Part shown: one piece after another, positions 37,532 to 45,273 of the stretch
Numbering within the stretch: the stretch's first letter is position 1
How the letters are laid out: the number at the start of each line of letters is the position of its first letter
NCBI GenBank assembly: GCA_017305635.1
Contig: JAFKKF010000017.1
Span: 51,525 to 115,524, forward strand
Length of the DNA: 64,000 nucleotides
Direction of reading: 5' to 3'
DNA from: Hyphomicrobiales bacterium
GTDB lineage: Bacteria; Pseudomonadota; Alphaproteobacteria; Rhizobiales; Kaistiaceae
Translations under genes and position numbers: made by a program
Notes under the pieces: generated by a model
What the model was told of the DNA's origin: nothing
What the model saw: only the letters and a program-made list of their open reading frames with translations
Database searches by the model: none

Positions 37532-38169
37532 GCGCCGTGGATCCGCATGGCGGCCAGCCGGTCCTCTTTGCCGGCGCCGCGACCGGCGAGGCGAAGGGGG
37601 CGATGATCCTCGTCCACGGGCGCGGGGCGGATGCACGCGACATCCTCGGCCTCGCCGAATATTTCGGACGCCCCGACCTCGCCTATGTCGCGCCGGAGGC
37701 GGCGGGCCACACCTGGTACCCGAACCGCTTCCTGGTGCCGGTGGAACAGAACGAGCCGTATCTTTCCTCGGCGCTCGGCGTGATCGCGGGGCTCGTCGCC
37801 GATATCGGGAAAGCCGGCATCGGGCCGGAGCGCGTCTTCCTCGTCGGCTTCTCGCAGGGCGCCTGCCTGGCACTCGAGTTCGCGGCGCGCAATCCCCGCC
37901 GCTATGGCGGCGTATTCGCCCTGTCGGGCGGGCTGATCGGGGCGAGCGTGCGGGCGGACAACTATTCCGGCTCGCTCGCCGGCACGCCGGTCTTCCTCGG
38001 CTGCAGCGACGTCGATCCGCACATTCCGCTCGCCCGGGTGAAGGAATCGAGCGCGGCGATGGCGGCGCTCGGCGGGACCGTTACCGAGCGCATCTATCCC
38101 GGCATGGGGCACACGGTGACCGGCGACGAGGTCGAGGAGATCCGCAAGGTGCTGGCGACGGTCGCGTAG
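37528..38169 (+). CDS. Phospholipase/carboxylesterase-family alpha/beta hydrolase
   Basis: This 213-residue hydrolase has the PF02230-type fold. The catalytic serine is in FLVGFSQGACLALEF, the likely aspartate in GCSDVDPHIP, and the histidine in GMGHTVTGDE. The N-terminal oxyanion region is ILVHGRGADARD. The start overlaps the Nudix stop (ATGA). The substrate is unknown; relatives act on short acyl esters or lysophospholipids. Confidence 0.9.
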   Translation: MSAVDPHGGQPVLFAGAATGEAKGAMILVHGRGADARDILGLAEYFGRPDLAYVAPEAAGHTWYPNRFLVPVEQNEPYLSSALGVIAGLVADIGKAGIGPERVFLVGFSQGACLALEFAARNPRRYGGVFALSGGLIGASVRADNYSGSLAGTPVFLGCSDVDPHIPLARVKESSAAMAALGGTVTERIYPGMGHTVTGDEVEEIRKVLATVA

Positions 38170-38175
38170 CGCCCT

Positions 38176-38236
38176 TCACGCGCGCCCCTCCACCATCCTT
38201 CGGATGGTCCCCCTCCCCCGCTGCGCAGGGGAGGAA
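38176..38236. repeat. G/C-rich intergenic repeat, family B copy 5
   Basis: CGCGCGCCCCTCCACC is followed by a CATCCTTCGGATG hairpin, CCCCTCCCCCGCTGCGCAG and GGGAGGAAC. It sits between convergent genes, just after the esterase stop and before the dioxygenase stop. Confidence 0.8.
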
Positions 38237-38243
38237 CTCGCAC

Positions 38244-39194
38244 CTACAATGGCTTCAGGCCGGCCTCGATCTGGGCGCGGCGGCCTTCGAGGAAAGGCGG
38301 CAGGGACAGGCGCTCGCCGAGCTTGTCGAGGGGCTCGTCGGTAGCGAAGCCGGGGCCGTCGGTGGCGATCTCGAAGAGGATGCCGTTCGGCTCGCGGAAA
38401 TAGAGGCTGCGGAAATAGAAGCGGTCGACCTTGCCGGAATTGGGGATGCGCATGGCGCGCAGCCGGTCGGCCCAGGCGTCGTATTGCTGGTCAGTGGGGG
38501 TGCGGAAGGCGACATGGTGGACGCCGCCCTTGCCCTGGCGGGCCGGCGGCAGGTCGGGCTCGACCGCGACATGCAGCTCCGAGCCGGGACCGTGACCGCC
38601 GCCCATCTCGTAGACATGGACCTCGCGCTTCGTGCCGTTGACCTCGGCATAGTCGCGGACGCGCTTCATGTTCATGACGGCGGTGAGAACCTCGTCGGTC
38701 GGCTTGAGGTCGGGGACGCTGAGCGTGATCGGGCCGAGGCCGCGGATCTGGTTCGCGGCCGGCACCGGACTCCGCTCCCAGGGATGGGATTCGCCGATCC
38801 CGCCGTCATCGACCAGCGCCAGGCGCTGTCCTTCGGGATCCTCGAAATCGATGACCCTGCGACCATCGCGGTCGACGACGCCCGAATTGGCGATGCCCTT
38901 CTCGCGGAAATGCTCCAGCCACCACTTCAGGCTCTCCTCGCCGGCGACGCGCAGCCCGGTCCGGACGATCGAATGGGTGCCACGGCGCTCGCGGGCAGCC
39001 GGCCAGTCGAAGAAGGTAAGGTCCGAGCCGGGCGAGGCGAGCCCATCGGCATAGAAAAGGTGATAGGCGGAGACGTCGTCCTGGTTGACGGTCTTCTTGA
39101 CCAGCCGGAGGCCGAGCGGGCCGGTATAGAAGGCGACATTCCCCGGCGCATCGGCGGAAATGGCCGTGAGATGGTGGATTCCGGTGAGCTGCAT
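38244..39194 (-). CDS. Ring-cleaving dioxygenase of the glyoxalase superfamily (MhqO-type)
   Basis: This 316-residue protein has two vicinal-oxygen-chelate modules. The first begins [19 protein letters not shown]; the second contains [11 protein letters not shown] and [18 protein letters not shown], which supply the two histidines and glutamate expected for the metal site. Related MhqO/LinE-like proteins open hydroquinones or detoxify quinones. ATG at 39194 is the family start, and the open extension upstream lacks homology. It stands alone, with a 281-base gap upstream. Confidence 0.88.
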   Translation of the reverse strand: MQLTGIHHLTAISADAPGNVAFYTGPLGLRLVKKTVNQDDVSAYHLFYADGLASPGSDLTFFDWPAARERRGTHSIVRTGLRVAGEESLKWWLEHFREKGIANSGVVDRDGRRVIDFEDPEGQRLALVDDGGIGESHPWERSPVPAANQIRGLGPITLSVPDLKPTDEVLTAVMNMKRVRDYAEVNGTKREVHVYEMGGGHGPGSELHVAVEPDLPPARQGKGGVHHVAFRTPTDQQYDAWADRLRAMRIPNSGKVDRFYFRSLYFREPNGILFEIATDGPGFATDEPLDKLGERLSLPPFLEGRRAQIEAGLKPL

Positions 39195-39475
39195 GGCGGG
39201 GCTCCCTGGGCCTCTTCGCTGTTCCATAGCGGAAGTCTTCCGCGATCGATATAGGGTGCAGGGCTCGCGCTTTCGACTGCGTCGGACGCACGGCTCCCAG
39301 CCAAATTCTCGGCGCAAAGGCGGGCAATGTTGCACGGAGCGCACGGCTCGCGGCGACGAGGCCCGACGCGTCCCCTGTCGGGTCGACTATCGCCCGCGAC
39401 GGGGATAAAGAAACCGTCAGAGGTTGTCCTCTATCCTGCCCAGCGGGCATTTCGTCAGAGGCCGACGAGGAAGCA
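39195..39475. other. Divergent intergenic region
   Basis: This 281-base gap separates the dioxygenase gene from the DUF2865 gene and should contain both promoters. I see no repeat, no ribosome-bound small gene and no operator that I can name. Confidence 0.5.
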
Positions 39476-40543
39476 ATGAACGTGTTCCTGCGCTTGAGGG
39501 GCGCGGTGGCAAGCGTGATCGGGGCGCTCCTGTTCGCGGGCGCGCCGGCGCTCGCGGCGGGCGATTCCTATTTCTGCCAGTCGCTCCAAGCGGACTATAT
39601 CGCCCTCGGCAAGCAGCTCGGCAATGGCGGCGACCTCCGCCAGCAGCTCGCCAATGCCCAGGCCGCAGCGCGCCGCGCCGGCTGCCAGCGCTTCCTCTTC
39701 TTCGGACCGAAGCCGAGCAAATCCTGCCCGCAGCTCCTCGCCAAGGTCGACCAGCTGCAGAGCCAGGTGATGCGCTCGGGCGGCGGCGTGTTCGGCTTCG
39801 GCTTCTTCGGCCGGCCGGATGCGAGCCAGGAACGCAACCGCCTGCGCACCACGCTCACCGCCTATGGCTGCGACGTGCCGGTCGACGGGTATGGGGGGGG
39901 CCTGCGTACCATCTGCGTGAGGACCTGCGACGGCTACTATTTCCCGATCTCCAGCAATGGCAGCCAGAAGAGGTTCAAGGTGGACCAGGCCGTCTGCCAG
40001 TCCATGTACGGGCCGGGGCAGGCGGAAATCTACTATTACCGCTACCCGAGCGACGATGTCAGCATCGCGGTTTCGATGGGCGGCCGGCAATACGGCAAGC
40101 AGCCCTTCGCCTTCAACTACCGCTCGACGTTCGACGCCTCCTGCGCCGCCTCCTTCCACGGGCCGAACGGGCAGGCGATCGCCTCGACGCTGAAGCCTGC
40201 CACGGCGAAGCTGATCGCCGCCTATCTCGCACCGAAGGGCAAGCTGAAGCGCCAGCTCGATGCCGACATGCCCGCCATGGCCGGCGACGAGATGCCGCCC
40301 GACCAGGACGTGCCGGACGACGGCGCGCTTGCGGTTGCGGCGGAGCCGGCGGCGACGGCGGCGGTGCGCACGATAGGACCGTCCTACTATTACGAGCCGC
40401 TCGGCTCGCGCAGCGGCCCGCCGCCGAAGATTGCCGGATTCAAGGAGCCGGTGCTCGGCGACCGCATGGTGGGCGTCCGCGAGCTGCCGCCGAATGCCCC
40501 GGTCGCGGCCTCGATCCTGCCTTTGCCGACGGACGGAAGATAG
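39476..40543 (+). CDS. Secreted DUF2865 protein
   Basis: This 355-residue protein has a signal peptide ending in APALA-AG near residue 27. The DUF2865 core is recognisable as LRTICVRTCDGYYFPISS (around residue 143) followed by a conserved pair of cysteines and YYYRYPSDD. A coiled region with CQRFLFFG and paired cysteines lies before it. The family is confined mainly to alphaproteobacteria and has no known function; an envelope role is likely. The C-terminal 80 residues are alanine-rich and low in complexity. Confidence 0.87.
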   Translation: MNVFLRLRGAVASVIGALLFAGAPALAAGDSYFCQSLQADYIALGKQLGNGGDLRQQLANAQAAARRAGCQRFLFFGPKPSKSCPQLLAKVDQLQSQVMRSGGGVFGFGFFGRPDASQERNRLRTTLTAYGCDVPVDGYGGGLRTICVRTCDGYYFPISSNGSQKRFKVDQAVCQSMYGPGQAEIYYYRYPSDDVSIAVSMGGRQYGKQPFAFNYRSTFDASCAASFHGPNGQAIASTLKPATAKLIAAYLAPKGKLKRQLDADMPAMAGDEMPPDQDVPDDGALAVAAEPAATAAVRTIGPSYYYEPLGSRSGPPPKIAGFKEPVLGDRMVGVRELPPNAPVAASILPLPTDGR

Positions 40544-40573
40544 AGTTCCCGCCTCTTTCCGGAGACGATCCCG

Positions 40574-41515
40574 ATGCACCGCCTCGCCCTGGCCGCCGCG
40601 GCGCTAGCCGCCCTTTGCCTCGCTTCGCCCGCCCTCGCCGCCGGCGTCCCGATAAGGACCGAGAAGCTCGCCAAGGACACCGAAGCCGCGACCATGTCGG
40701 TCGAATATCCGGTGACCGGCAATGCCGGCGTCGATGCCGAGGTCGCCGCCTGGGCGAAAGGCGAGTTCGACAATTTCGCGCAGCTCTCGACCGAGGACCG
40801 CCAGCCGGACGAGGCCGCCTACGAGCTCGAGATAACCTTCGAGGTGGAGCGCAACGACGCAACCGGCTTCGCGGTGCTGTTCACCGAGTACACCTTCACG
40901 GGCGGGGCGCATCCCAATAGCGATTTCACGACGTTCAACTACGTGATGCCCGAGGGCTGGCGCGTGTACCTGCCCGAGATATTCCAGGCGAAGGCGTTGA
41001 AGACGATTTCGTCGCTTGCCGTCGCCGCGCTGAAGAAGGACATGGGCGGGGATGCCGACAGCGAGACGATCGCCGACGGCGCCGGTCCGGCCTGGGACAA
41101 TTTCGACGACTTCACCCTGAAGGCGGACAGGCTCGACCTCAACTTCTCCGCCTACCAGGTGGCCGCCTATGCGGCGGGACCGCAATTCGTCTCGATCCCG
41201 CTGTCGAAGCTGAAGGGCCTGATGCGGCCGGACTGGAAGGCGCCCGCCCCCTCCTTCGATTGCGCCAAGGCAGGGACCGCGATCGAGAAGGCGATCTGCG
41301 GCAGCGTGGAGCTCGCGCGTCTCGATCGCGGCGTGGCCGAGGCCTATGCGCGGAAGCTGAAATACTCGTTCGAAGACGGGGAGAAGGCGAAGAACCAGGC
41401 CGAGCAGCGCCAATGGCTCGCGGACCGCGACCAGAAATGCGGGAACGGCGATGCCGCGTGCCTCAAGGAGGTCTATGCCACCCGGCTGAAGGCGTTGACC
41501 GAGGCGGGCGGATAG
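40574..41515 (+). CDS. Secreted DUF3298-type protein with LprI-like C-terminal domain
   Basis: The 313-residue protein has a signal peptide (cleaved near ASPALA-AG). A DUF4163/DUF3298-type domain follows over residues 30-225 (FTEYTFTGGAHPNSDFTTFN, then YVMPEGWRVYLPEIF). The C-terminal 80 residues resemble the LprI/DUF1311 fold, with FDCAKAGTAIEKAICGSVEL and spaced cysteines. LprI-type domains inhibit lysozyme in some bacteria; that activity here is an inference. It starts 30 bases after the DUF2865 gene, so the two are probably co-transcribed. Confidence 0.87.
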   Translation: MHRLALAAAALAALCLASPALAAGVPIRTEKLAKDTEAATMSVEYPVTGNAGVDAEVAAWAKGEFDNFAQLSTEDRQPDEAAYELEITFEVERNDATGFAVLFTEYTFTGGAHPNSDFTTFNYVMPEGWRVYLPEIFQAKALKTISSLAVAALKKDMGGDADSETIADGAGPAWDNFDDFTLKADRLDLNFSAYQVAAYAAGPQFVSIPLSKLKGLMRPDWKAPAPSFDCAKAGTAIEKAICGSVELARLDRGVAEAYARKLKYSFEDGEKAKNQAEQRQWLADRDQKCGNGDAACLKEVYATRLKALTEAGG

Positions 41516-41545
41516 GAGCCGAGGGCGAAGACCCCCGACAAAAAC

Positions 41546-41582
41546 GCGCCGGGCGCGGCCCCTTGCGGAACCGACCCGGCGC
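41546..41582 (-). terminator. Terminator between convergent genes
   Basis: The arms GCGCCGGG (41546-41553) and CCCGGCGC (41575-41582) pair around a partly structured loop. On the minus strand the stem is followed by GTTTTTGTC, which fits termination of the YARHG gene; it may also serve the plus strand. Confidence 0.75.
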
Positions 41583-41614
41583 TGCCCTCAGCCCGAGGGG
41601 CCGTCAGCGAAAGA

Positions 41615-41902
41615 TCAGGAGCAGCCCTTGCGGCGCTCCCAGGATTGAATCTGGGCGACCTGGCTCTGCTCCCACTTGTTCAGCTTGCCGTAGGGCGGGA
41701 AGCAGGAATTGGGGAAGGCCGACTGGGTCTCCGGCTTCTGGAAGCAGAAGCCCTTGGAGGCATAGATGGCGTTCCGCGCGTACCAGAGCTGGCCGCAGCT
41801 CATGTAGGCATAGTTCGCGGCGGAGGCCGGGGCGGCCTCGATGAAGAGGCTGGCCGCGGCGACCGCGAGCGCGGCGGTACGGGCAAGCGAGGCGAACTTC
41901 AT
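41615..41902 (-). CDS. Small secreted YARHG-domain protein
   Basis: This 95-residue protein has a signal peptide (MKFASLARTAALAVAAASLF to APASA). The short mature domain has CGQLWYARNAIYASKGFCF, the YARHG signature in a variant form, and three further cysteines. YARHG domains are small extracellular modules of unknown function. ATG at 41902 is preferred because the signal peptide begins there. Confidence 0.87.
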   Translation of the reverse strand: MKFASLARTAALAVAAASLFIEAAPASAANYAYMSCGQLWYARNAIYASKGFCFQKPETQSAFPNSCFPPYGKLNKWEQSQVAQIQSWERRKGCS

Positions 41903-42197
41903 GGCGTTCTCTCCAGCGATTTGAACGACTCGAGCCAATCAGGGGCGGCGCCCGAGGGCGCTCGCAGCGAGCTGGCAGACTTCGGCTGTACGGCCGATGA
42001 ACCGCCGGCGCCCGCTCCGACTTGGCAAGACGCTAGCTCCGAACGGTCGCGGATTCAGTAACCGCCGTCACAGAACCCGACTCTTCAAACGGCAATTGTG
42101 GCAGGGCTGCCACAAGCATCACCAAGAAATCACAGTCTCGACCCTTTGACGCCCCCTTGGCCGGCAATCCTCGGACATCGACCAAAGGGGGTCAGAC
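41903..42197. other. Intergenic region upstream of two small genes
   Basis: This 295-base gap is divergent between the YARHG gene and a 70-residue open frame. It is less GC-rich near 42060-42140 than its flanks, which suits promoters. No repeat or recognised operator is visible. Confidence 0.45.
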
Positions 42198-42410
42198 ATG
42201 AATGTGGTCAGCTGCGACTTCTATCGCATCAAGCCGGGCGTGCTGCCGCCGCAGGCAAAGCCGCGCACGCTCTATACGCTGCCGGGCCGGTTGCCGGCCT
42301 ATCTCGATCCGGCGGAATGGGAACTGCTGTGGCACGACGCGCATCCCGCCCCGGCGATCGCGGCGGAAGTCGCGCGTCGCGGCTATTGCGTCACCGCGGT
42401 CGCGGCCTGA
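42198..42410 (+). CDS. Small hypothetical protein
   Basis: A 70-codon frame starts MNVVSCDFYRIKPGVLPP and is preceded by AAAGGGGG about 8 bases upstream. It contains LPAYLDPAEWELLWHDAHPA and has no signal peptide or membrane helix. I do not recognise a family. The good ribosome-binding site and ordinary codon use favour a real gene. Confidence 0.6.
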   Translation: MNVVSCDFYRIKPGVLPPQAKPRTLYTLPGRLPAYLDPAEWELLWHDAHPAPAIAAEVARRGYCVTAVAA

Positions 42411-42426
42411 GGCCGACGCTTCCCGC

Positions 42427-42744
42427 TCAGGCGGACTTGCGGGCGCGCTGCCGCGCAGCAGCTGCCGGACGGCGCTGGTAGCCATAACGGAGCGCGGAGC
42501 GCTCGCGGGCCTTCTCGGCCTCCACCTCGCGGTTGCGCGGGGTCGCCTGGGTCTCGAGCGAATCGACCAGCCGCCGCGCGATCGCCGCGACATCCTCCAC
42601 CGCCTTGTCGAACACAGCCTCGTTCGCCTTCGACGGCCGCGTGAAGCCGGAAAGCTTGCGCACGAACTGGAGCGCGGAGGCATGGACCTCCGCGTCGGTG
42701 GCGGGCGGATCGAAGTTGAACAGCGTCTTGATGTTGCGGCACAT
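42427..42744 (-). CDS. DUF2277 family protein
   Basis: The 105-residue protein matches DUF2277: it begins MCRNIKTLFNFDPPATDAEV and continues with ASALQFVRKLSGFTRPSKAN. The C-terminal third is basic (RYGYQRRPAAAARQRARKSA), which could mean nucleic acid binding. Its function is unknown. It is convergent with the small gene at 42198. Confidence 0.88.
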   Translation of the reverse strand: MCRNIKTLFNFDPPATDAEVHASALQFVRKLSGFTRPSKANEAVFDKAVEDVAAIARRLVDSLETQATPRNREVEAEKARERSALRYGYQRRPAAAARQRARKSA

Positions 42745-42796
42745 GGCGGGCCTCCTCGCCGGAGGAAGATAGGCGTCGCATGCAAGCGTGCAAGCG

Positions 42797-44239
42797 CTAG
42801 GACCGGCCGTAATCGTCCTCGTAGCGCTCGATGTCGTCCTCGCCGAGATAGTCGCCGCACTGGACCTCGATGATGGTCAGCGGGACGGAGCCGCGATTGG
42901 CGACGCGATGGATGGCGTGGAGCGGGATGTAGATGCTCTCGTTGGTGCGCACGGTCTTCGTGGCAAGAGTGCCGCGATCCATGCCGAGGGTGACCTCGCC
43001 CTCGCCGGCGACGACCGTCCAATGCTCGGAGCGGCGCCTGTGGCTCTGCAGCGAGAGCCGCGCGCCGGGCTTCACCTCCAGCCGCTTTACCTGGTGCGCC
43101 GGGCCGAGCTCGAGCGACTGATACCAGCCCCAGGGCCGGTAGTGGCGGGCGCGACCGCCCTGGACCCTGTCGCGGACCGCGCCGAGGGCGCCTACCAGAT
43201 CCTTCACCGAATCGGCACGCTCGCGCGGCATGACGAGGACCGCGTCGCTGTCGGCGACGACGACGAGGTCCTTGACGCCGAGGAGCCCGACCACCGGCCG
43301 ATCGGAGGAGACGAAGGAGCCGGTCGAGCCGACGAGCACCGCTTCCCCGACGCTGACATTGTCGTCCGCGTCCTTCTTCGCCGCATCCCAGACCGCGTGC
43401 CATGTGCCGAGATCGGACCAGTCGAAGCGGGCGGCGACGACCGCGGCGCGCTTGGTCTTCTCCATCACGGCACGGTCGAAGGCGATCTTCGGCGCCTTGT
43501 GGAAGGCGTCGCGGTGGAGCTCGGTGACGTTGCCGTCGCTGCTGCCGGAATCGATCGCCGCCTCGGCGGCGGCGAGCACGTCCGGCGCATGGGCGCGAAG
43601 CTCGGCAAGCGCAGTGGCGGCGCGCATGGTGAAGTTGCCGCTGTTCCAGAGATAGCCGGCGGCGGCGTAGCCCTCGGCAGCGGCGCGGTCGGGCTTCTCG
43701 ACGAAGGCGGCGACGCGGTTGACGCCTTCGATCCCGGCAAGCGCCTCGCCGGGACTGATGTAGCCGAAGCCGGTGGCGGGCGCATCGGGACGGATGCCGA
43801 AGACGACGATCTCGCCGGCGGCAGCGGCCTTGCCGGCAAGCGCGGCGGTGGCGCGGAAGCCGGCGACGTCGCGGATCAGATGATCGGCGGCGAGCACGAG
43901 GATGGTCGCCTCCGGATCGCGGCGGGCGACAAAGGCGGCGGCAGCGGCCACGGCGGCGGCGGTATCGCGCGGCTCCGGCTCGAGGACGAGCGAGGCGGTG
44001 ACGCCGGCATCCGCCAGCGCCTCACCGATCAGGAAACGGTGCTCGCGATTGGCGATGATGACGGGCTCGGCGAACAGCGCCGAATCCGAAACCCGTTCGA
44101 GCGTGCCGGCGAAGGTCGAGCGTCCGTCGACCAGGGGAAGGAAGGGCTTCGGCGAGATGTCGTTCGAGGCCGGCCAAAGGCGCGTTCCCGCCCCGCCGCA
44201 CATGATCACCGGTACGATGCGCTGGATACGCTCTGGCAC
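42797..44239 (-). CDS. manC: Mannose-1-phosphate guanylyltransferase / mannose-6-phosphate isomerase
   Basis: This 480-residue bifunctional-type enzyme makes GDP-mannose. The nucleotidyltransferase half has VIMCGGAGTRLWPASNDISP, then KPFLPLVDGRSTF. The C-terminal cupin half (from about residue 355) has RPWGWYQSLELG and the metal-site region LQSHRRRSEHWTVVAGEG. The start is GTG at 44239. It is the last gene of a three-gene run with a GH130 phosphorylase and a GT4 glycosyltransferase; mannose-1-phosphate made by GH130 would be its substrate. Confidence 0.95.
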   Translation of the reverse strand: MPERIQRIVPVIMCGGAGTRLWPASNDISPKPFLPLVDGRSTFAGTLERVSDSALFAEPVIIANREHRFLIGEALADAGVTASLVLEPEPRDTAAAVAAAAAFVARRDPEATILVLAADHLIRDVAGFRATAALAGKAAAAGEIVVFGIRPDAPATGFGYISPGEALAGIEGVNRVAAFVEKPDRAAAEGYAAAGYLWNSGNFTMRAATALAELRAHAPDVLAAAEAAIDSGSSDGNVTELHRDAFHKAPKIAFDRAVMEKTKRAAVVAARFDWSDLGTWHAVWDAAKKDADDNVSVGEAVLVGSTGSFVSSDRPVVGLLGVKDLVVVADSDAVLVMPRERADSVKDLVGALGAVRDRVQGGRARHYRPWGWYQSLELGPAHQVKRLEVKPGARLSLQSHRRRSEHWTVVAGEGEVTLGMDRGTLATKTVRTNESIYIPLHAIHRVANRGSVPLTIIEVQCGDYLGEDDIERYEDDYGRS

Positions 44240-44301
44240 GTCGGATCCTTCCCTCGAGACCGCCGCCTTCCTACAGGCCTTGCGGCGCCAAGGGAAGGCG
44301 A

Positions 44302-45267
44302 TCAGGCGATGTCGTCACGGCGCATGCGGCCGGCGGTCGCCTTCATGTATTCGAGCAGGTCGGCGACCTTGGCACTCGCCAGCGCGATGCGGCTGTCGGC
44401 GGCGCCGTAGTAGATGCGCACCTCGCCGTCGAGCTGGGTCCAGCCGCAGGGAAAGACGACCTTGTCGACGTCACCGAAGAGCTCGTAGTCGCGTTCGGGC
44501 TCGAAGACCCATTCGTCCGAGCGCGAGATGATCTTGGTCGGCATGTCGAGGTCGAGGAGGGCGAGGCCGAGCCGGTAGATGGCGCCGGAAGCGTTGACGC
44601 GGACGCCGTGATAGAGGATCAGCCAGCCCTCCTCGGTGCGCAGCGGCGGCGGCGACAGGCCGATCTTGTTGGCGTCCCACCAGCCGCCGCGCCGTGCGCG
44701 CAGCAGGATGTGGTGGTCGCCCCAGTGCTTCAGGTCGGGGGACCAGGAGAGCCATATATGCGCGCCGGTTCCCGAGGCCGCCGGGACCGGACGATGGAGC
44801 ATCGCCCAGCGGCCGTTGAACTGCACAGGAAACAGCGCGGCATCCTTGTCGTCCGGCGGCATGACCGGACCGAGCCGCTGGAACTTCCTGAAGTCCGTCG
44901 TCGTGGCGAGCGAGACGAGCGGCCCGCCGACGGAGAAGGCGGTGTAGGCGATGGCGTAGTGCTTCGGCTCCTCGAGCCAGGTGATGCGCGGATCCTCGAC
45001 GCCCCAGATCTCCTCCGGGTAGCGGTCCGGATCGCCGGTGAAGGTCGGCTGGGCGTCGATCCGCCAGTCGCCGACGCCATCGCTGCTCCGCGCCGCGGTC
45101 AGGTGCGAATGGCCACGGCGGTCCTCGACGCGCATGAGGAGCAGGGTTTCGCCGTCGATGATGGTCGCCCCGGCGTTGAACACCGTATTGGCCGGATAGG
45201 GGAGGTCGCGGGCGGTGAGGATCGGGTTGTGCGGATGGCGATTGAAGAGCTCGGCAAATTCCGTCAT
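44302..45267 (-). CDS. GH130 family beta-mannoside phosphorylase
   Basis: This 321-residue five-bladed propeller enzyme is recognised by FNAGATIIDGETLLLMRVED, EIWGVEDPRITWLE (with the likely catalytic Asp), HIWLSWSPDLKHWGDH and GWLILYHGVR. GH130 enzymes cleave beta-mannosides with phosphate to release mannose-1-phosphate; some instead hydrolyse. The exact linkage (beta-1,2 or beta-1,4) cannot be told. It starts 6 bases after the stop of the GT4 gene. Confidence 0.92.
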   Translation of the reverse strand: MTEFAELFNRHPHNPILTARDLPYPANTVFNAGATIIDGETLLLMRVEDRRGHSHLTAARSSDGVGDWRIDAQPTFTGDPDRYPEEIWGVEDPRITWLEEPKHYAIAYTAFSVGGPLVSLATTTDFRKFQRLGPVMPPDDKDAALFPVQFNGRWAMLHRPVPAASGTGAHIWLSWSPDLKHWGDHHILLRARRGGWWDANKIGLSPPPLRTEEGWLILYHGVRVNASGAIYRLGLALLDLDMPTKIISRSDEWVFEPERDYELFGDVDKVVFPCGWTQLDGEVRIYYGAADSRIALASAKVADLLEYMKATAGRMRRDDIA

Positions 45268-45273
45268 GGCGGC

